From assembly GCA_013141255.1 (NCBI GenBank), contig JABFRJ010000445.1, positions 1-35,727 on the forward strand: a stretch of DNA of 35,727 nt. Direction: 5' to 3'. The DNA is from Hyphomicrobiaceae bacterium. GTDB taxonomy: Bacteria; Pseudomonadota; Alphaproteobacteria; Rhizobiales; Hyphomicrobiaceae. Below, piece after piece: positions 18,532-29,212 of this stretch. Position numbers and translations under genes: made by a program. The number at the start of each line of letters is the position of its first letter. Position 1 is the first letter of the stretch. Below the pieces are notes generated by a model, which was given only the letters and a program-made list of their open reading frames with translations, was not told the DNA's origin and made no database searches.

Positions 18532-19547
18532 CGGCTCTGTTCAGTTTTCTGCCGATTGTGTTTTTGCGAAATGCCGAGACCCCCGTGCCAGACAGTCCCG
18601 CCAGGTCAAACTTTTTGTTTTCACCTTATCGATCGTTTTCGCGCGCAGATTGGGCAAAGCTGCGTGCTGATACCCCTATGACGCTGGTGGAGCGGGATTT
18701 GGAGCAGCTGTCCGGCATCATTGAAGAATTGTCGATGGCGGAGGTTGAGGAGGTCTATTTACCGATGTCGCGACTGCTCAATCTATATGTAGCGGCTTCG
18801 CAAGAATTGCATGCGGTGACTAACCGGTTTTTGGGGCGACGTGATCAGCGCGTGCCGTTTATTCTCGGCATTGCAGGCTCCGTGGCTGTGGGAAAGAGCA
18901 CGAGTGCGCGTGTCTTGCGCGCGCTGCTTGCCCGTTGGTCAGATCATCCGCGCGTAGATTTGGTGACGACCGACGGCTTCTTGATGCCCAATGACGTGTT
19001 GCAAGCGCGTGGTATTATGGACCGCAAGGGATTTCCGGAAAGCTTTGATACGACTCGACTTTTAAATTTTCTCCATGATGTGAAATCGGGGAAGGAAAAT
19101 GTAGAAGCGCCTGTTTACTCGCATTTTCACTATAATATTGTGCCGTCACAGACAGTCGTGGTTGATCGGCCTGATATTTTAATTGTCGAAGGCCTCAATG
19201 TTCTGCAACCTGCGCGGCTGCCGAAAGGCGGCGAAGCTATTCCATTTGTGTCTGATTTCTTCGATTTTTCTATTTATATCGATGCAGATCCGGAGGTTAT
19301 TGAAAAATGGTATGTGGCGCGCTTTATGCGCCTACGCCAAACTGCATTTCGAGATCCGGCTGCATATTTTCACCGTTACGCGCAGCTTGATGCGGATGAG
19401 GCCAAGTCACGGGCGCTCGAGATTTGGCGGAGTATAAATTTGAGAAATTTGGATGAAAATATTATCCCTACCCGACAGCGTGCCGGATTAATTCTCCGTA
19501 AAGGAGATAATCATCGCACCGAGTCGGTTGCTTTGCGACGCCTGTGA
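18528..19547 (+). CDS. coaA: Type I pantothenate kinase
   Basis: [73 protein letters not shown]-terminus uncertain (TTG at 18528 overlaps hisE stop; later GTG possible). Confidence 0.94.
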   Translation: MTALFSFLPIVFLRNAETPVPDSPARSNFLFSPYRSFSRADWAKLRADTPMTLVERDLEQLSGIIEELSMAEVEEVYLPMSRLLNLYVAASQELHAVTNRFLGRRDQRVPFILGIAGSVAVGKSTSARVLRALLARWSDHPRVDLVTTDGFLMPNDVLQARGIMDRKGFPESFDTTRLLNFLHDVKSGKENVEAPVYSHFHYNIVPSQTVVVDRPDILIVEGLNVLQPARLPKGGEAIPFVSDFFDFSIYIDADPEVIEKWYVARFMRLRQTAFRDPAAYFHRYAQLDADEAKSRALEIWRSINLRNLDENIIPTRQRAGLILRKGDNHRTESVALRRL

Positions 19548-19548
19548 C

Positions 19549-20346
19549 TCATGGCTTGCGTGGGCGATCGCCAGCGGGTGCGTATTGAGCAAAAAAGGAA
19601 GCTAACCATTGGCCCGACATGGCTTGGGCGCGGAGTGCCATTGCCATTGGCGAGATCGATGTAGCGTGTACCAGGCAGTGCAAGTAGAGGCGCGATACGG
19701 CCGCCGCGGCCTCGGCAGCCAATCGCATGGCTTCGATTTGAGGGTCTAAGACAGAGATGGTTGGGTCGATTTGGAATTGGGGCTGAGTGGAGTCACCGGG
19801 TTGGGTGGTTGTTTGGTTCGTGTCTGGTGTGGCGTTATGAGGGCTTCTGGCCTCGCTAGGGGCCTCCGGACTAGGGGCCTCCGGATTGGGGAACGTCTGA
19901 GAGCTTGGTGACGGCGACGGTGTGCGATTTTCTGTCAATTCGACGGGGCGCCTGCTTGCAGGACGTGTGCTTGCCGCTTTGCTGCCCGGTGAAGAGGTTT
20001 GTTTGCGGGTGGGTAGCGTGCTGGTGACCTTTGTTTGTAAGGGTCCTGCTGAGTGCTGTGGAATTTCAGTCGCGTTTTTGGGCGTCTGTCGCAATGGAAT
20101 ATGTTGTAAGTGCGGCTGTGGGTCGGCCCGCGTTGTGTGCCCCCCGGTATCGTCGGATTTGAGTTTGTCACGCAAGCGACGCACCACCGAGGGATCGGTG
20201 ATGCCAAGTTTGCGAATTGCTGTGGTCGGTTTCAAGTCAGGATCATGTGAACGCAGTTGCGCTATGGCAACCAATGTTGCGGTATCATCCAGCCCCGTGC
20301 CTTTCGGCCGACCGCGTCGTCGCGGTGCTTCGATCATTGCGGACAT
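19549..20346 (-). CDS. Uncharacterised AT-hook/HTH-like protein with Pro/Ser/Thr-rich linker and helical C-terminus
   Basis: ORF; N-terminal RRRGRPKGTG AT-hook-like motif, then a helical LKPTTAIRKLGITDPSVVRRLRDKL segment, low-complexity linker, Ala-rich helical C-terminus. Confidence 0.75.
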   Translation of the reverse strand: MSAMIEAPRRRGRPKGTGLDDTATLVAIAQLRSHDPDLKPTTAIRKLGITDPSVVRRLRDKLKSDDTGGHTTRADPQPHLQHIPLRQTPKNATEIPQHSAGPLQTKVTSTLPTRKQTSSPGSKAASTRPASRRPVELTENRTPSPSPSSQTFPNPEAPSPEAPSEARSPHNATPDTNQTTTQPGDSTQPQFQIDPTISVLDPQIEAMRLAAEAAAAVSRLYLHCLVHATSISPMAMALRAQAMSGQWLASFFAQYAPAGDRPRKP

Positions 20347-20347
20347 C

Positions 20348-20429
20348 CATCCGGAGAAAAGTGCTTGATCCGGCGCGGGCGGGATTATTCATCCACCGAA
20401 TCGTCACTCCAATTTTATCTCTCCGGATG
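20348..20429. repeat. 10-bp perfect inverted repeat flanking the AT-hook gene promoter region
   Basis: CATCCGGAGA (20348-20357) and TCTCCGGATG (20420-20429), 62 bp apart; the first arm starts 2 nt upstream of the minus-strand ATG. Confidence 0.6.
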
Positions 20430-20490
20430 AAAAAACACTTAACATCGTGCAAGTCAATTGAAATTGCAGGTTAATTCTCTTTTTGTGCTA

Positions 20491-21483
20491 TTACAACACT
20501 CCCTTTTGACTGGCAAGAGCGTTTAACCGTGTGGCGGGGCGAGCACCAGTGTGGCTGATAATTTCGGCTGCTGCTATGGCTGCCAGTCGACCGCTCTTCG
20601 CGTGACTAAAACCTTGCGTATATCCGTAGAGGAAGCCGGCCGCATAGAGATCGCCGGCGCCGGTGGTGTCGATAACGTGTGATACAGGGTCGACTGCGAT
20701 GTTGGTGCTGTTGCCTCCTTCGACTACCACAGAGCCTTTGGCGCTGCGGGTGAGGACGGCAAGGCGTGCGTCGCTGGCAATACGGCGTACAGCGTCGTCA
20801 AAGTCGGCTGTTTGATAGAGGGCGGTAATCTCATGTTCGTTTGCGAAGACAATGTCTATGTCGGTTTTAATGAGCGCGAGGAATTCATCGCGATGGCGGT
20901 CAACGCAAAAACCATCTGATAACGTGAGAGCGACTTTGCCACCAGCTTTTCGCGCGATTTCAGCTGCTTGGCGGAAGGCTGCTTTGGCCGAGGGGCGATC
21001 AAAGAGATAACCTTCAAGATATAAGACTTTGGCGGCGGCAATTATTACCGGGTCTAATTCCGCTGCGCCGAGCTCGGTTGATATGCCAAGCAAGGTGTTC
21101 ATTGTGCGCTCGCCATCCGGCGTGACCAGAATGAGGGAGCGGGAGGTGGGGGATGTGCCCTTTTGAGCAGTGGCTTGGAAAGCGACGCCAGAGGTTTTTA
21201 TATCGTGGGCAAAGATGCGACCGAAATCATCATCGGCGATTTTTCCTATAAAGGCGGCGGTGCCGCCGAACGAGGCAACGCCGACGGCAGTGTTGGCGGC
21301 TGAACCACCTGAGATTTCAATGCCAGGTCCCATGCCGGCATACAGCGCCGACATTTTGGCATCGTCGACTAAGCTCATGCTGCCCTTCGGGCAGCTGTGT
21401 TTCGCCAAGTAAGCATCGTCGCAGCGACCGATGATGTCGACGATAGCGTTGCCAATGGCGACGATGTCATAGGTGGTGGACAT
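20491..21483 (-). CDS. PfkB-family carbohydrate/adenosine kinase-like protein
   Basis: ORF; VAIGNAIVDIIGRCDD, GGSAANTAVGVASFGGTAAFIGKIADDDFG, signature DTTGAGDLYAAGFLYGYTQG. Confidence 0.9.
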   Translation of the reverse strand: MSTTYDIVAIGNAIVDIIGRCDDAYLAKHSCPKGSMSLVDDAKMSALYAGMGPGIEISGGSAANTAVGVASFGGTAAFIGKIADDDFGRIFAHDIKTSGVAFQATAQKGTSPTSRSLILVTPDGERTMNTLLGISTELGAAELDPVIIAAAKVLYLEGYLFDRPSAKAAFRQAAEIARKAGGKVALTLSDGFCVDRHRDEFLALIKTDIDIVFANEHEITALYQTADFDDAVRRIASDARLAVLTRSAKGSVVVEGGNSTNIAVDPVSHVIDTTGAGDLYAAGFLYGYTQGFSHAKSGRLAAIAAAEIISHTGARPATRLNALASQKGVL

Positions 21484-21510
21484 GGCGAAATTCCTTTTAA
21501 GATATGGGCT

Positions 21511-22617
21511 TTAGTTGTGGCCACGTGGTTCTGGTTTCCAGCGCGCAAGGCGCCCGAGGTCGAGCACGAGGCGATCTGTTACTAGGTTGTCTTCAAGGGC
21601 GCCGCCGCGTGACTGTGCTTGCGCTTTGGCAATCATCTCGAGGGCTTTTGAAAGTTTTTGCATGGACCAAGCGTTGACCTGGGCGGTGAAGGCGTCGCGG
21701 CTCTTGAAATGAAGCGGTGGCCGGAGTGCTCGTAGTGCTTCGTCGATACTGCCATTTTGTTCGTAGGTCGCGCGCGCTCGATGGAGGCGTTGGAAATGTC
21801 GTTGGGTGGCGATGAGGATAGTTTGTGGGCTTTCGCCGGCGGAGACCGCGCGGTCGTTAGCACTGATGGCGGCATCAATTTTACCAGCGCCTGCGGCTAG
21901 GACGATCATATCAATGGCGAGCTCGGAGGCGTCACCTGTGGCTGCTTCGACGTCTGCTTCTTCAATGCGGCTTTTGCCATTGCAGTAGAGGGCGAGTTTT
22001 TCAACTTCGGCGCGTGATAAGGCGCGATCAGCACCAAGTCGCGTTAGTAGGGTTCGGCGTGCGTCGGGGCTTATTTCGAGTTTGTGATGTTTTAAAATGC
22101 CATCAATCACGCTGCCGAGATCGCGGTCGCTATCGGCATAGCACGGGATTGCAGCTGCATGGATGTGCTTCTCGAACAGCGGGCGCAAGCCCTCATCGGC
22201 TTTTAAATTGCCTGCCTCGATGATAAGTGCGCCTTCGAGCGTGTTGGACTCAAGCAGCGGGCCGATCATATTGGTATTGACGCGGCGACTTGCTGTGGTG
22301 CGGATAACATTACGGCCGCCGAACATCGCGATTGTCGTAAGCTCAATCACCAGTCGATCTGGGTCGGACTCTAGATCGGTATCGTCGAGGCGGAGTATTT
22401 CGCCGGGGGGGGTGGATTTTGCGATGAGGCGTTTGGCGGCATCGGTGGCGCGTTCTGAGACCAGACCTGCGTCGGAGCCGAAGATAAGGATGGCTTTGAT
22501 GTCTGCGGGCAGCGCACGGAGAAATTGGTCGGCGTTTTGCGACTTAACGGCAACCATTGGTCTTATGCTCGCTCGGATTTGTGTGCGGTTGCCGTCGGAT
22601 TGCGCAAACGATCCCAA
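21511..22617 (-). CDS. holA: DNA polymerase III delta subunit
   Basis: ORF; ILIFGSDAGLVSERATDAAKRL ... RTLLTRLGADRALSRAEVEKLALYCNGKSRIEEADVEAATGDASE; position between parB and lptE/leuS. Confidence 0.88.
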   Translation of the reverse strand: MGSFAQSDGNRTQIRASIRPMVAVKSQNADQFLRALPADIKAILIFGSDAGLVSERATDAAKRLIAKSTPPGEILRLDDTDLESDPDRLVIELTTIAMFGGRNVIRTTASRRVNTNMIGPLLESNTLEGALIIEAGNLKADEGLRPLFEKHIHAAAIPCYADSDRDLGSVIDGILKHHKLEISPDARRTLLTRLGADRALSRAEVEKLALYCNGKSRIEEADVEAATGDASELAIDMIVLAAGAGKIDAAISANDRAVSAGESPQTILIATQRHFQRLHRARATYEQNGSIDEALRALRPPLHFKSRDAFTAQVNAWSMQKLSKALEMIAKAQAQSRGGALEDNLVTDRLVLDLGRLARWKPEPRGHN

Positions 22618-22645
22618 TGATGGTGCACAGATTTACCGCGTTACT

Positions 22646-23206
22646 TTAGCGAGGGGAAGATGCGAAGTGAGCCGCGATACGCAAGCGAATGTCATCTGCG
22701 ACTGTACGGGCGACGCGGTTTTCTGCGTCATCGCGGGCGCGGATGTTGGCATAGCCAGTTTCGAAACGATCAAAGGCGGCGCGACCAAGGCTGCGGCCTT
22801 CGAAGACAGGTTTTTTGGTTGCTAGGTCAATCAGCTTATATCTGGCTTCAAGTTGGTAGACCTGACCTGAACTATCACCGCGCGTGTTGACGAGCGTAGT
22901 CAGCACCGATTCTGTAATTGTAACATCGAGTCGGCTGGAATTTGTCGATGTGCCACCGGCAGAATTACGATCAAATACCAACTCGTTGCGGATGCGCTGC
23001 CCGACTCGGCCGGGAATTGGCGCAAATTCTACCGTTCGTAATTTATCAGACGTGCGTTCACCTGTTGCGGCATTGACGCCATAAACAGGTTGGAGTCCGC
23101 CATTGCCACAGCCAGACAACGCTAGGCACATGGCAGCAATCAACGAATACCGCAACGCTGGGTTTCGGTATTCGCTTTTTGATACTGGTGCCTCAGGCGA
23201 CAACAT
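22646..23206 (-). CDS. lptE: LPS-assembly lipoprotein LptE-like
   Basis: ORF; lipobox-like LALSGCG, followed by GLQPVYG; adjacent to leuS and holA. Confidence 0.85.
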   Translation of the reverse strand: MLSPEAPVSKSEYRNPALRYSLIAAMCLALSGCGNGGLQPVYGVNAATGERTSDKLRTVEFAPIPGRVGQRIRNELVFDRNSAGGTSTNSSRLDVTITESVLTTLVNTRGDSSGQVYQLEARYKLIDLATKKPVFEGRSLGRAAFDRFETGYANIRARDDAENRVARTVADDIRLRIAAHFASSPR

Positions 23207-25826
23207 TTACAATCCTCTGCGGCACGACGATGACCTTTTTCGGTAGTTTGCCATCTAACGCTCGGATGATCGATTCGAGGGCAAGGGCTGCCTTTTCGAT
23301 ATCGGCCAACGAAGCGTCGCGCGGAACAGTCAGCTCATCGCGTCTCTTACCATTGACCTGTACGGCAAGGGTCACCGAGGCGTCAATTAGCAAACTTTGT
23401 TCAGTGGCGGGCCAGGACGTATCGGCTAAGAGAGTGTTGTATCCAAGCCTCTCCCAGCATGTTTCGGCGAGGTGCGGCATCATAGGACCGAGCATCTGGA
23501 CAAGGTGTTCAGTGGCCTCGCGGACGGCCCAAGTGGTGTCGGGTGCTGCCTTGGCGATGGCAGATGCCGTAGCATTGGTTAGCTCATACAACTGAGCTAC
23601 AGCCACGTTGAAGCGGAGACCCTCGATGTTTTGACCAACCGCGTGCAGGGCTTTGTGGGTTGTGCGGCGCAGTTCAGTTGCTTCGGGAGAAAAATTGGCT
23701 GGCTTTTTTTCTCCTCGTTTTGCGCCCTTTCCGTCGGCCACTTCTTCAACCAGTCGCCAGATGCGTTGGACGAACCGGCCGGCGCCGGCAACACCGCTTT
23801 CAGTCCAAATGACATCGCGTTCGGGTGGGCTATCGGAGAGGACGAACCAGCGGGCGCAGTCTGCTCCGTAGTGCGCGATAATGTCGTCAGGGTCGACCAA
23901 GTTCTTTTTCGACTTGGACATTTTTTCGATGGAGCCGATTTCGGCGGGTTGACCGGTTGCGATCTCAGTGGCTTTGCGTGCATCCCCTTCACCCTCAAAA
24001 ACGACTTCTGTTGGCAGTAACCAACTGCCTGACGATGATTTATAGGTTTCGTGAACAACCATACCTTGCGTGAAAAGGGCTCCAAAGGGCTCCGCCATGG
24101 TCTTGGGGAGATGGCCGGTGGCGCTCATGGCGCGGGTGAAGAAGCGCGAATAGAGCAGATGCAAAATCGCGTGCTCGATGCCGCCGATGTATTGATCGAC
24201 AGGTAGCCAATACTTAGCCGCAGTGGCATCGATTGGTGTTTTAGCGTCGGGTGCGGTGAAACGGGCAAAGTACCACGAACTATCAACAAACGTGTCCATG
24301 GTATCGGTTTCACGTAGAGCAGGCTGGTTGCATTTGGGGCAGTTGGTGTGTTTCCAGGAGGGATGTCGGTCGAGTGGGTTGCCGGGCACATCGAAAGTGG
24401 CGTCGTCGGGTAATTGGACCGGTAGCTCATGCGCAGGCACAGGAACGATACCGCAAGTGTTGCAATGGACGACAGGAATTGGACAGCCCCAATAGCGCTG
24501 GCGTGAAATACCCCAATCGCGGAGGCGATAATTGATCTTACGGGTTGCAACAGGCTGGTTCCCAAGTCGCAGTTTTTCGAGTTTTGCGGCAATGGTTTCG
24601 AAGGCGGCTTTAGGTGCCATGCCGTTGAGATCACGCGAATTGATCATGACGCCGTCGCCATCATAGGCGGTGCCTTCATGAATCTTGGCAAGTGCTTGCG
24701 TGCGTGCGGGATCGTCTTTTGGGACGACGACGGGTACAATTGGCAGCCCGTAGCGGCGCGCGAATTCGATGTCGCGCTGGTCGCCAGATGGGCAACCGAA
24801 TATGGCACCAGTGCCGTAGTCCATCAAAATGAAGTTGGCAACGTAGACCGGGACCAACCAAGTTGGGTCGAGAGGATGACGTGCCTTGATGCCTGTATCT
24901 ATGCCTCTTTTCTCGGCTTTTTCGATATCGGCAACAGACGTCCCCATCCGACGGCATTCATCGCAGAACTCGGCGATGGATTTGCTGTTCTCTGCGGCGA
25001 TTTTGGCGAGAGGGTGATCAGGTGCTACGGCCATGAATGAGGCGCCGTACAGCGTATCGGGACGGGTGGTGAAGATTTCGAGTTCAGAATGCCCGACTGG
25101 TGCAGTTGCTGCGTCCAACTGCCAGCGGACCATCAAGCCTTCTGAGCGCCCGATCCAATTTTCTTGCATCAGACGTACTTTTTCAGGCCATTTTTCTAGT
25201 GTTTTCAACGCGTCAAGTAATTCTTCGGCATAGGCTGTGATCTTGAATGCCCATTGCATGCGCTCGCGACTTTCGACGAGTGCGCCTGAGCGCCAGCCAC
25301 GCCCATCGATAACTTGCTCGTTTGCGAGAACTGTCTGGTCAACCGGATCCCAATTGACCTTGGACGTTTTTCGATAGGCGAGGCCTTTAGCCAACATGTC
25401 GTTGAACAAGTGTTGCTGATGGACATAGTAGTCGGGGTTGCAGGTCGCAACTTCGCGGGACCAGTCGAGCGATAGGCCCATGGACTTTAGTTGGGACTTC
25501 ATTGCGGCGATGTTTTCATAGGTCCATTTGGCAGGGTGGATCTTGCGCTCGATCGCGGCATTTTCAGCCGGCATGCCGAAAGCGTCCCAGCCCATTGGGT
25601 GCAAAACGTTGAAACCTTTAGTTTTTTTGTATCTCGCTAGGACGTCACCCATGGTGTAATTGCGGACGTGACCCATGTGGATGCGCCCAGACGGATATGG
25701 GAACATTTCCAGCACGTAGCATTTGGGCTTGGATTTATCTTCGGTGGTGCGGAACGTTTGACGTTCGTCCCAGATCTTCTGCCAACGCTTCTCGTTGACA
25801 GGTGCGTTATAGCGTTCGTTGGCCAT
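23193..25826 (-). CDS. leuS: Leucyl-tRNA synthetase
   Basis: [61 protein letters not shown]. Confidence 0.98.
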   Translation of the reverse strand: MANERYNAPVNEKRWQKIWDERQTFRTTEDKSKPKCYVLEMFPYPSGRIHMGHVRNYTMGDVLARYKKTKGFNVLHPMGWDAFGMPAENAAIERKIHPAKWTYENIAAMKSQLKSMGLSLDWSREVATCNPDYYVHQQHLFNDMLAKGLAYRKTSKVNWDPVDQTVLANEQVIDGRGWRSGALVESRERMQWAFKITAYAEELLDALKTLEKWPEKVRLMQENWIGRSEGLMVRWQLDAATAPVGHSELEIFTTRPDTLYGASFMAVAPDHPLAKIAAENSKSIAEFCDECRRMGTSVADIEKAEKRGIDTGIKARHPLDPTWLVPVYVANFILMDYGTGAIFGCPSGDQRDIEFARRYGLPIVPVVVPKDDPARTQALAKIHEGTAYDGDGVMINSRDLNGMAPKAAFETIAAKLEKLRLGNQPVATRKINYRLRDWGISRQRYWGCPIPVVHCNTCGIVPVPAHELPVQLPDDATFDVPGNPLDRHPSWKHTNCPKCNQPALRETDTMDTFVDSSWYFARFTAPDAKTPIDATAAKYWLPVDQYIGGIEHAILHLLYSRFFTRAMSATGHLPKTMAEPFGALFTQGMVVHETYKSSSGSWLLPTEVVFEGEGDARKATEIATGQPAEIGSIEKMSKSKKNLVDPDDIIAHYGADCARWFVLSDSPPERDVIWTESGVAGAGRFVQRIWRLVEEVADGKGAKRGEKKPANFSPEATELRRTTHKALHAVGQNIEGLRFNVAVAQLYELTNATASAIAKAAPDTTWAVREATEHLVQMLGPMMPHLAETCWERLGYNTLLADTSWPATEQSLLIDASVTLAVQVNGKRRDELTVPRDASLADIEKAALALESIIRALDGKLPKKVIVVPQRIVNVVA

Positions 25827-25918
25827 AGTATCTGGAGCTTTCAGTTTGCAATTCGAAGGTTGGGCGGTAATGAGCCTAAAACATGCGGTTTGGTCAAGAA
25901 TTGGGTGATGGGGATTGA

Positions 25919-26608
25919 ATGATCGAGAACTTGGACACCAGCATTACACGTTTGAAGCTAGTTGAGGGCGAGATTGCTACCGCGGCGACTGAGGTCGGGC
26001 GTAGGCCAGACAGCGTAACGCTTGTAGTGGTGTCGAAGACTTTTGCGGTTGAGGAGATCGCGCCGATTTTAGCGGCCGGTCACCGGGTATTCGGAGAGAA
26101 TCGTATTCAAGAAGCCATATTGAAGTGGCCGAGTCTAAGGGCACAATTTGCGGGCGTCGAGTTGCATCTTATTGGTCCATTGCAGTCCAATAAAGTCGCT
26201 GAAGCAGTCGCACTTTTTGACGTTATACAGACCGTTGACCGGCCTAAGATTGCACGAGCGCTGGCGGCTGAAATGATGAAGCAGAAACGGTGCTTGCAAC
26301 TCTTTGTACAGGTGAATACGGGAGAAGAGGCACAGAAGGCTGGTATTACTCCGAAAATGACCGTCGATTTTGTGAGGTATTGTCGAGACGAACTCAAATT
26401 GGAAATTGTGGGGTTGATGTGTATTCCTCCCGTCGAGGAAATGCCGGCCCCGCATTTCGCCTTTCTTGGCAAACTGGCGGCCATGTGCGGTGTTGCCAAG
26501 CTGAGTATGGGCATGAGCGCTGATTATGCGACGGCCGTTCAGCTTGGCGCGACGCATGTCCGCGTTGGTAGTGCTATCTTTGGGGGCCGCGACCGGGTGG
26601 CGGGCTGA
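25919..26608 (+). CDS. YggS-family PLP-binding protein (PLP homeostasis)
   Basis: [77 protein letters not shown]. Confidence 0.94.
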   Translation: MIENLDTSITRLKLVEGEIATAATEVGRRPDSVTLVVVSKTFAVEEIAPILAAGHRVFGENRIQEAILKWPSLRAQFAGVELHLIGPLQSNKVAEAVALFDVIQTVDRPKIARALAAEMMKQKRCLQLFVQVNTGEEAQKAGITPKMTVDFVRYCRDELKLEIVGLMCIPPVEEMPAPHFAFLGKLAAMCGVAKLSMGMSADYATAVQLGATHVRVGSAIFGGRDRVAG

Positions 26609-27028
26609 TCACTCGTCAATAACGATGCGTGTATGACGAGGACCGTGTTCAGCGACGAGGGCGTAGAACCGAGCGGCGTTGGTCGTGTTGAGGCGAACGC
26701 AGCCATGTGACGCTGGGCGTCCCATGCGACCGTACCCCCCGTGAATGGCATAACCGCCCGAAAAAAACACGGAATATGGCATCGGTGCGTCGTCGTATTG
26801 GCGTGAGTACCATTCACGTTCGAGGCGTTGAGGACGATAGCTTCCGGTAGGCGTTTCGTAGCCGCGGCGGCCAGAAGCAATCGACCACGTGTGTCGCAAT
26901 TTGCCATCTACAAATACTTGCATTTCTTGATCGTTGAGGTCGATCTTTGCCAAGATGGCTGCGTTGGCGTTGAAGGTTAGGCCGAGTGTCGTCAGCGACG
27001 CTGCGATGAGTTTGCGCCAATGAACCAT
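26609..27028 (-). CDS. L,D-transpeptidase (YkuD domain), secreted
   Basis: ORF; signal-peptide-like N-terminus; YAIHGGYGRMGRPASHGCVRLNTTNAARFYALV active-site HGxxxxxxxxxSHGCVR. Confidence 0.92.
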   Translation of the reverse strand: MVHWRKLIAASLTTLGLTFNANAAILAKIDLNDQEMQVFVDGKLRHTWSIASGRRGYETPTGSYRPQRLEREWYSRQYDDAPMPYSVFFSGGYAIHGGYGRMGRPASHGCVRLNTTNAARFYALVAEHGPRHTRIVIDE

Positions 27029-27201
27029 GGACGTGCTCCGTTCGAATTGTATGCCGTTTGGATGGCCAAAACGAAGTTGAAGCGTGTTTAGATGAAAAAT
27101 TAACTTTACGTCTTAACCATGCTGATAAGATTAATGATCGGAGAGGAGGCCTGCAAGGCACTCGCAGTGGCTGTGCACTGGTTTTGTTTGGGTGATGCTG
27201 A

Positions 27202-27732
27202 TCACCGGCGCGAGACTAGGCCCATGGCTTGGCGCGCTGCTTGAAATTCGACCGATGATTGCGACATAGCCAGTGTAAAAACTTCGCCGTCAAGTGTCGT
27301 AAGTTCCGCAACGTTCTCGCTATATCCATCATCGTCGTAGCGAACGGTTGTTCGAAGGGTCGCGACATCCTCGAATGAGATATAGCGTTTTGTTGCAGCG
27401 AAAGGTCCAGTTAAGACGACTTCGATATGGCGCTTTGACACTATGACGTTCAGACTTGTTGGATCGCCTGGCAAAAGGACCGTCATGACATACGCAAAAA
27501 TGCTGATCGCAAGCGCGATGATCATAATCAGTAAGATCAGAGTCCGGATCTGAGCGATGCTGTCTTGCAGAAAAACGAGCGTGAATAACGTCGGTAGGCT
27601 CAACCCAATTAGAATTGGAGACAACCAGCGAAACGCGCTTGATTGATTGGCGTTAGGCGTGCCGAGGACGATTGCTTGGCTGGCTGTGACCGCAATAGGC
27701 ATGGGAACACACTCCGATCCCAAATTTATCAT
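27202..27732 (-). CDS. Hypothetical membrane protein (two predicted TM segments)
   Basis: ORF; hydrophobic WLSPILIGLSLPTLFTLVFLQ and TLILLIMIIALAISIFAYVMTVLL, followed by a beta-rich C-terminal segment. Confidence 0.6.
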   Translation of the reverse strand: MINLGSECVPMPIAVTASQAIVLGTPNANQSSAFRWLSPILIGLSLPTLFTLVFLQDSIAQIRTLILLIMIIALAISIFAYVMTVLLPGDPTSLNVIVSKRHIEVVLTGPFAATKRYISFEDVATLRTTVRYDDDGYSENVAELTTLDGEVFTLAMSQSSVEFQAARQAMGLVSRR

Positions 27733-27847
27733 TGATCAAAACTAGCAATTAGAAATTTATACTCGTTGAAGAGTTAGGGTTAAGCGCGGGTAAATTTTGA
27801 AGTTGTTGCTATGTCGTTGCGTCACGTCGTGGCTAGAAGGGGGATGC

Positions 27848-29032
27848 ATGAGTACGGCGCCAAATGTTTCGATTGATATGGGCGCATTTCACACCGATCC
27901 CTATCCAATGTTGGCAAGATTGCGGGCGGAGTCGCCGATTGCATTTATTCCGCAGTTGCAAAGTACGCTTTTGACGAGGCGCGATGATATCTTTGTTTGT
28001 GAGAAAAACATTGACGTGTTCAGTTCGTATCAACCGCAAGGTTTGATGAATCGGTTGATGGGTCACAATATGATGCGGAAGGACGGTCCTGCGCATCAAG
28101 CCGAGAGGAAGGTTATTTTTCCAACGATATCTCCAAAGACGGTGCAGTCGTATTGGCGACAGCTGTTTTTTGAGCACGCAAGACGTATTCTAGAGGAGCT
28201 GCGTGGGCATCGACCTTCTGGCGTGCACGCTGTTGATCTTCATGACGCGTTTGCGTTGCCGTTTTCGGCAGAGTGCTTGAAGTCCATTACTGGGCTCACA
28301 AACATGCGGTATCAAGACATGGATGCTTGGTCACAGGCGATGATTGCCGGTATTGCGAATTATAACGGCGATGCGGCTATTGAAGCGGCCTGTCATTTGG
28401 CGACGGCGGGGATTGATGCGGCAATTGATGATATGTTGCCGGTGATTGAACAGATGCCCGATCCAAGTTTGCTCCGTGTAATGCTGCAGGCGGGAATGGA
28501 TATGGAGTCAGTCCGAGCGAATATTAAGCTAGCGATCAGTGGTGGGCAAAACGAGCCGCGGCATGTCATTTTAGGTTCTGTGTGGGCTTTACTCACGCAC
28601 CCGGAGGCGCGTGCGGCGGTAACTTGCGGTGCACTGACATATCATCAGGTGTTCGATGAATATGTTCGGTGGATTTCGCCGATTGGGATGTCACCGCGGC
28701 GGGTTGTTGCAAACCATACCTTTGGTGGTGTGACGTTCGTACCGGAGGATCGTGTGTTTCTAATGTTCGGGTCGGCTAATCGGGATGAAGTATATTTTGA
28801 TGGTGGCGATCGATTCGATCCTTGGAGGGACGCGACGAAGAGCGTTCCGTTTGGAGCGGGGCCGCATTTTTGCGCTGGTGCGTGGGTGTCGCGGTCGATG
28901 ATCGCGGATGTTGCGCTGCCGGAATTGTTCAAGGCCTTACCCGATCTTGCAATTGATCAATCGAAAGCCGTGCGTATTTCTGGTTGGGCGTTCCGTGGCC
29001 TGCAAAACTTGCCAGTGGCTTGGTCGCGTTGA
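27848..29032 (+). CDS. Cytochrome P450
   Basis: ORF listed from 27797; likely start MSTAPNVSIDMGAF at 27848 behind GAAGGGGG. Heme-binding VPFGAGPHFCAGAWVSR, K-helix EYVR (ExxR). Confidence 0.93.
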   Translation: MSTAPNVSIDMGAFHTDPYPMLARLRAESPIAFIPQLQSTLLTRRDDIFVCEKNIDVFSSYQPQGLMNRLMGHNMMRKDGPAHQAERKVIFPTISPKTVQSYWRQLFFEHARRILEELRGHRPSGVHAVDLHDAFALPFSAECLKSITGLTNMRYQDMDAWSQAMIAGIANYNGDAAIEAACHLATAGIDAAIDDMLPVIEQMPDPSLLRVMLQAGMDMESVRANIKLAISGGQNEPRHVILGSVWALLTHPEARAAVTCGALTYHQVFDEYVRWISPIGMSPRRVVANHTFGGVTFVPEDRVFLMFGSANRDEVYFDGGDRFDPWRDATKSVPFGAGPHFCAGAWVSRSMIADVALPELFKALPDLAIDQSKAVRISGWAFRGLQNLPVAWSR

Positions 29033-29212
29033 GTCGGTCGCCAATGTTTATGATGTTATGCCGTCGAGTATCCCCAGCTTTCATATGTGTCGCTGATTAG
29101 TTGCTGATGCGGCGATGATAGTCTTGCTGCAACTGATTCGTAGATGTGTCGAGCCGGTTTTCGCTATTGAACCAGCTATCACACATCTGCGCCCCTGGAG
29201 GAACGCAAGATC

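Noticed and set aside
24305-24320. parS-like GTTTCACGT in leuS
   Set aside because: Only one half-site (GTTTCACGTAGAGC); the right half does not match.
23597-25450. Numerous long antisense and alternate-frame ORFs inside leuS
   Set aside because: Explained by codon composition of the conserved leuS gene; no independent family signature.
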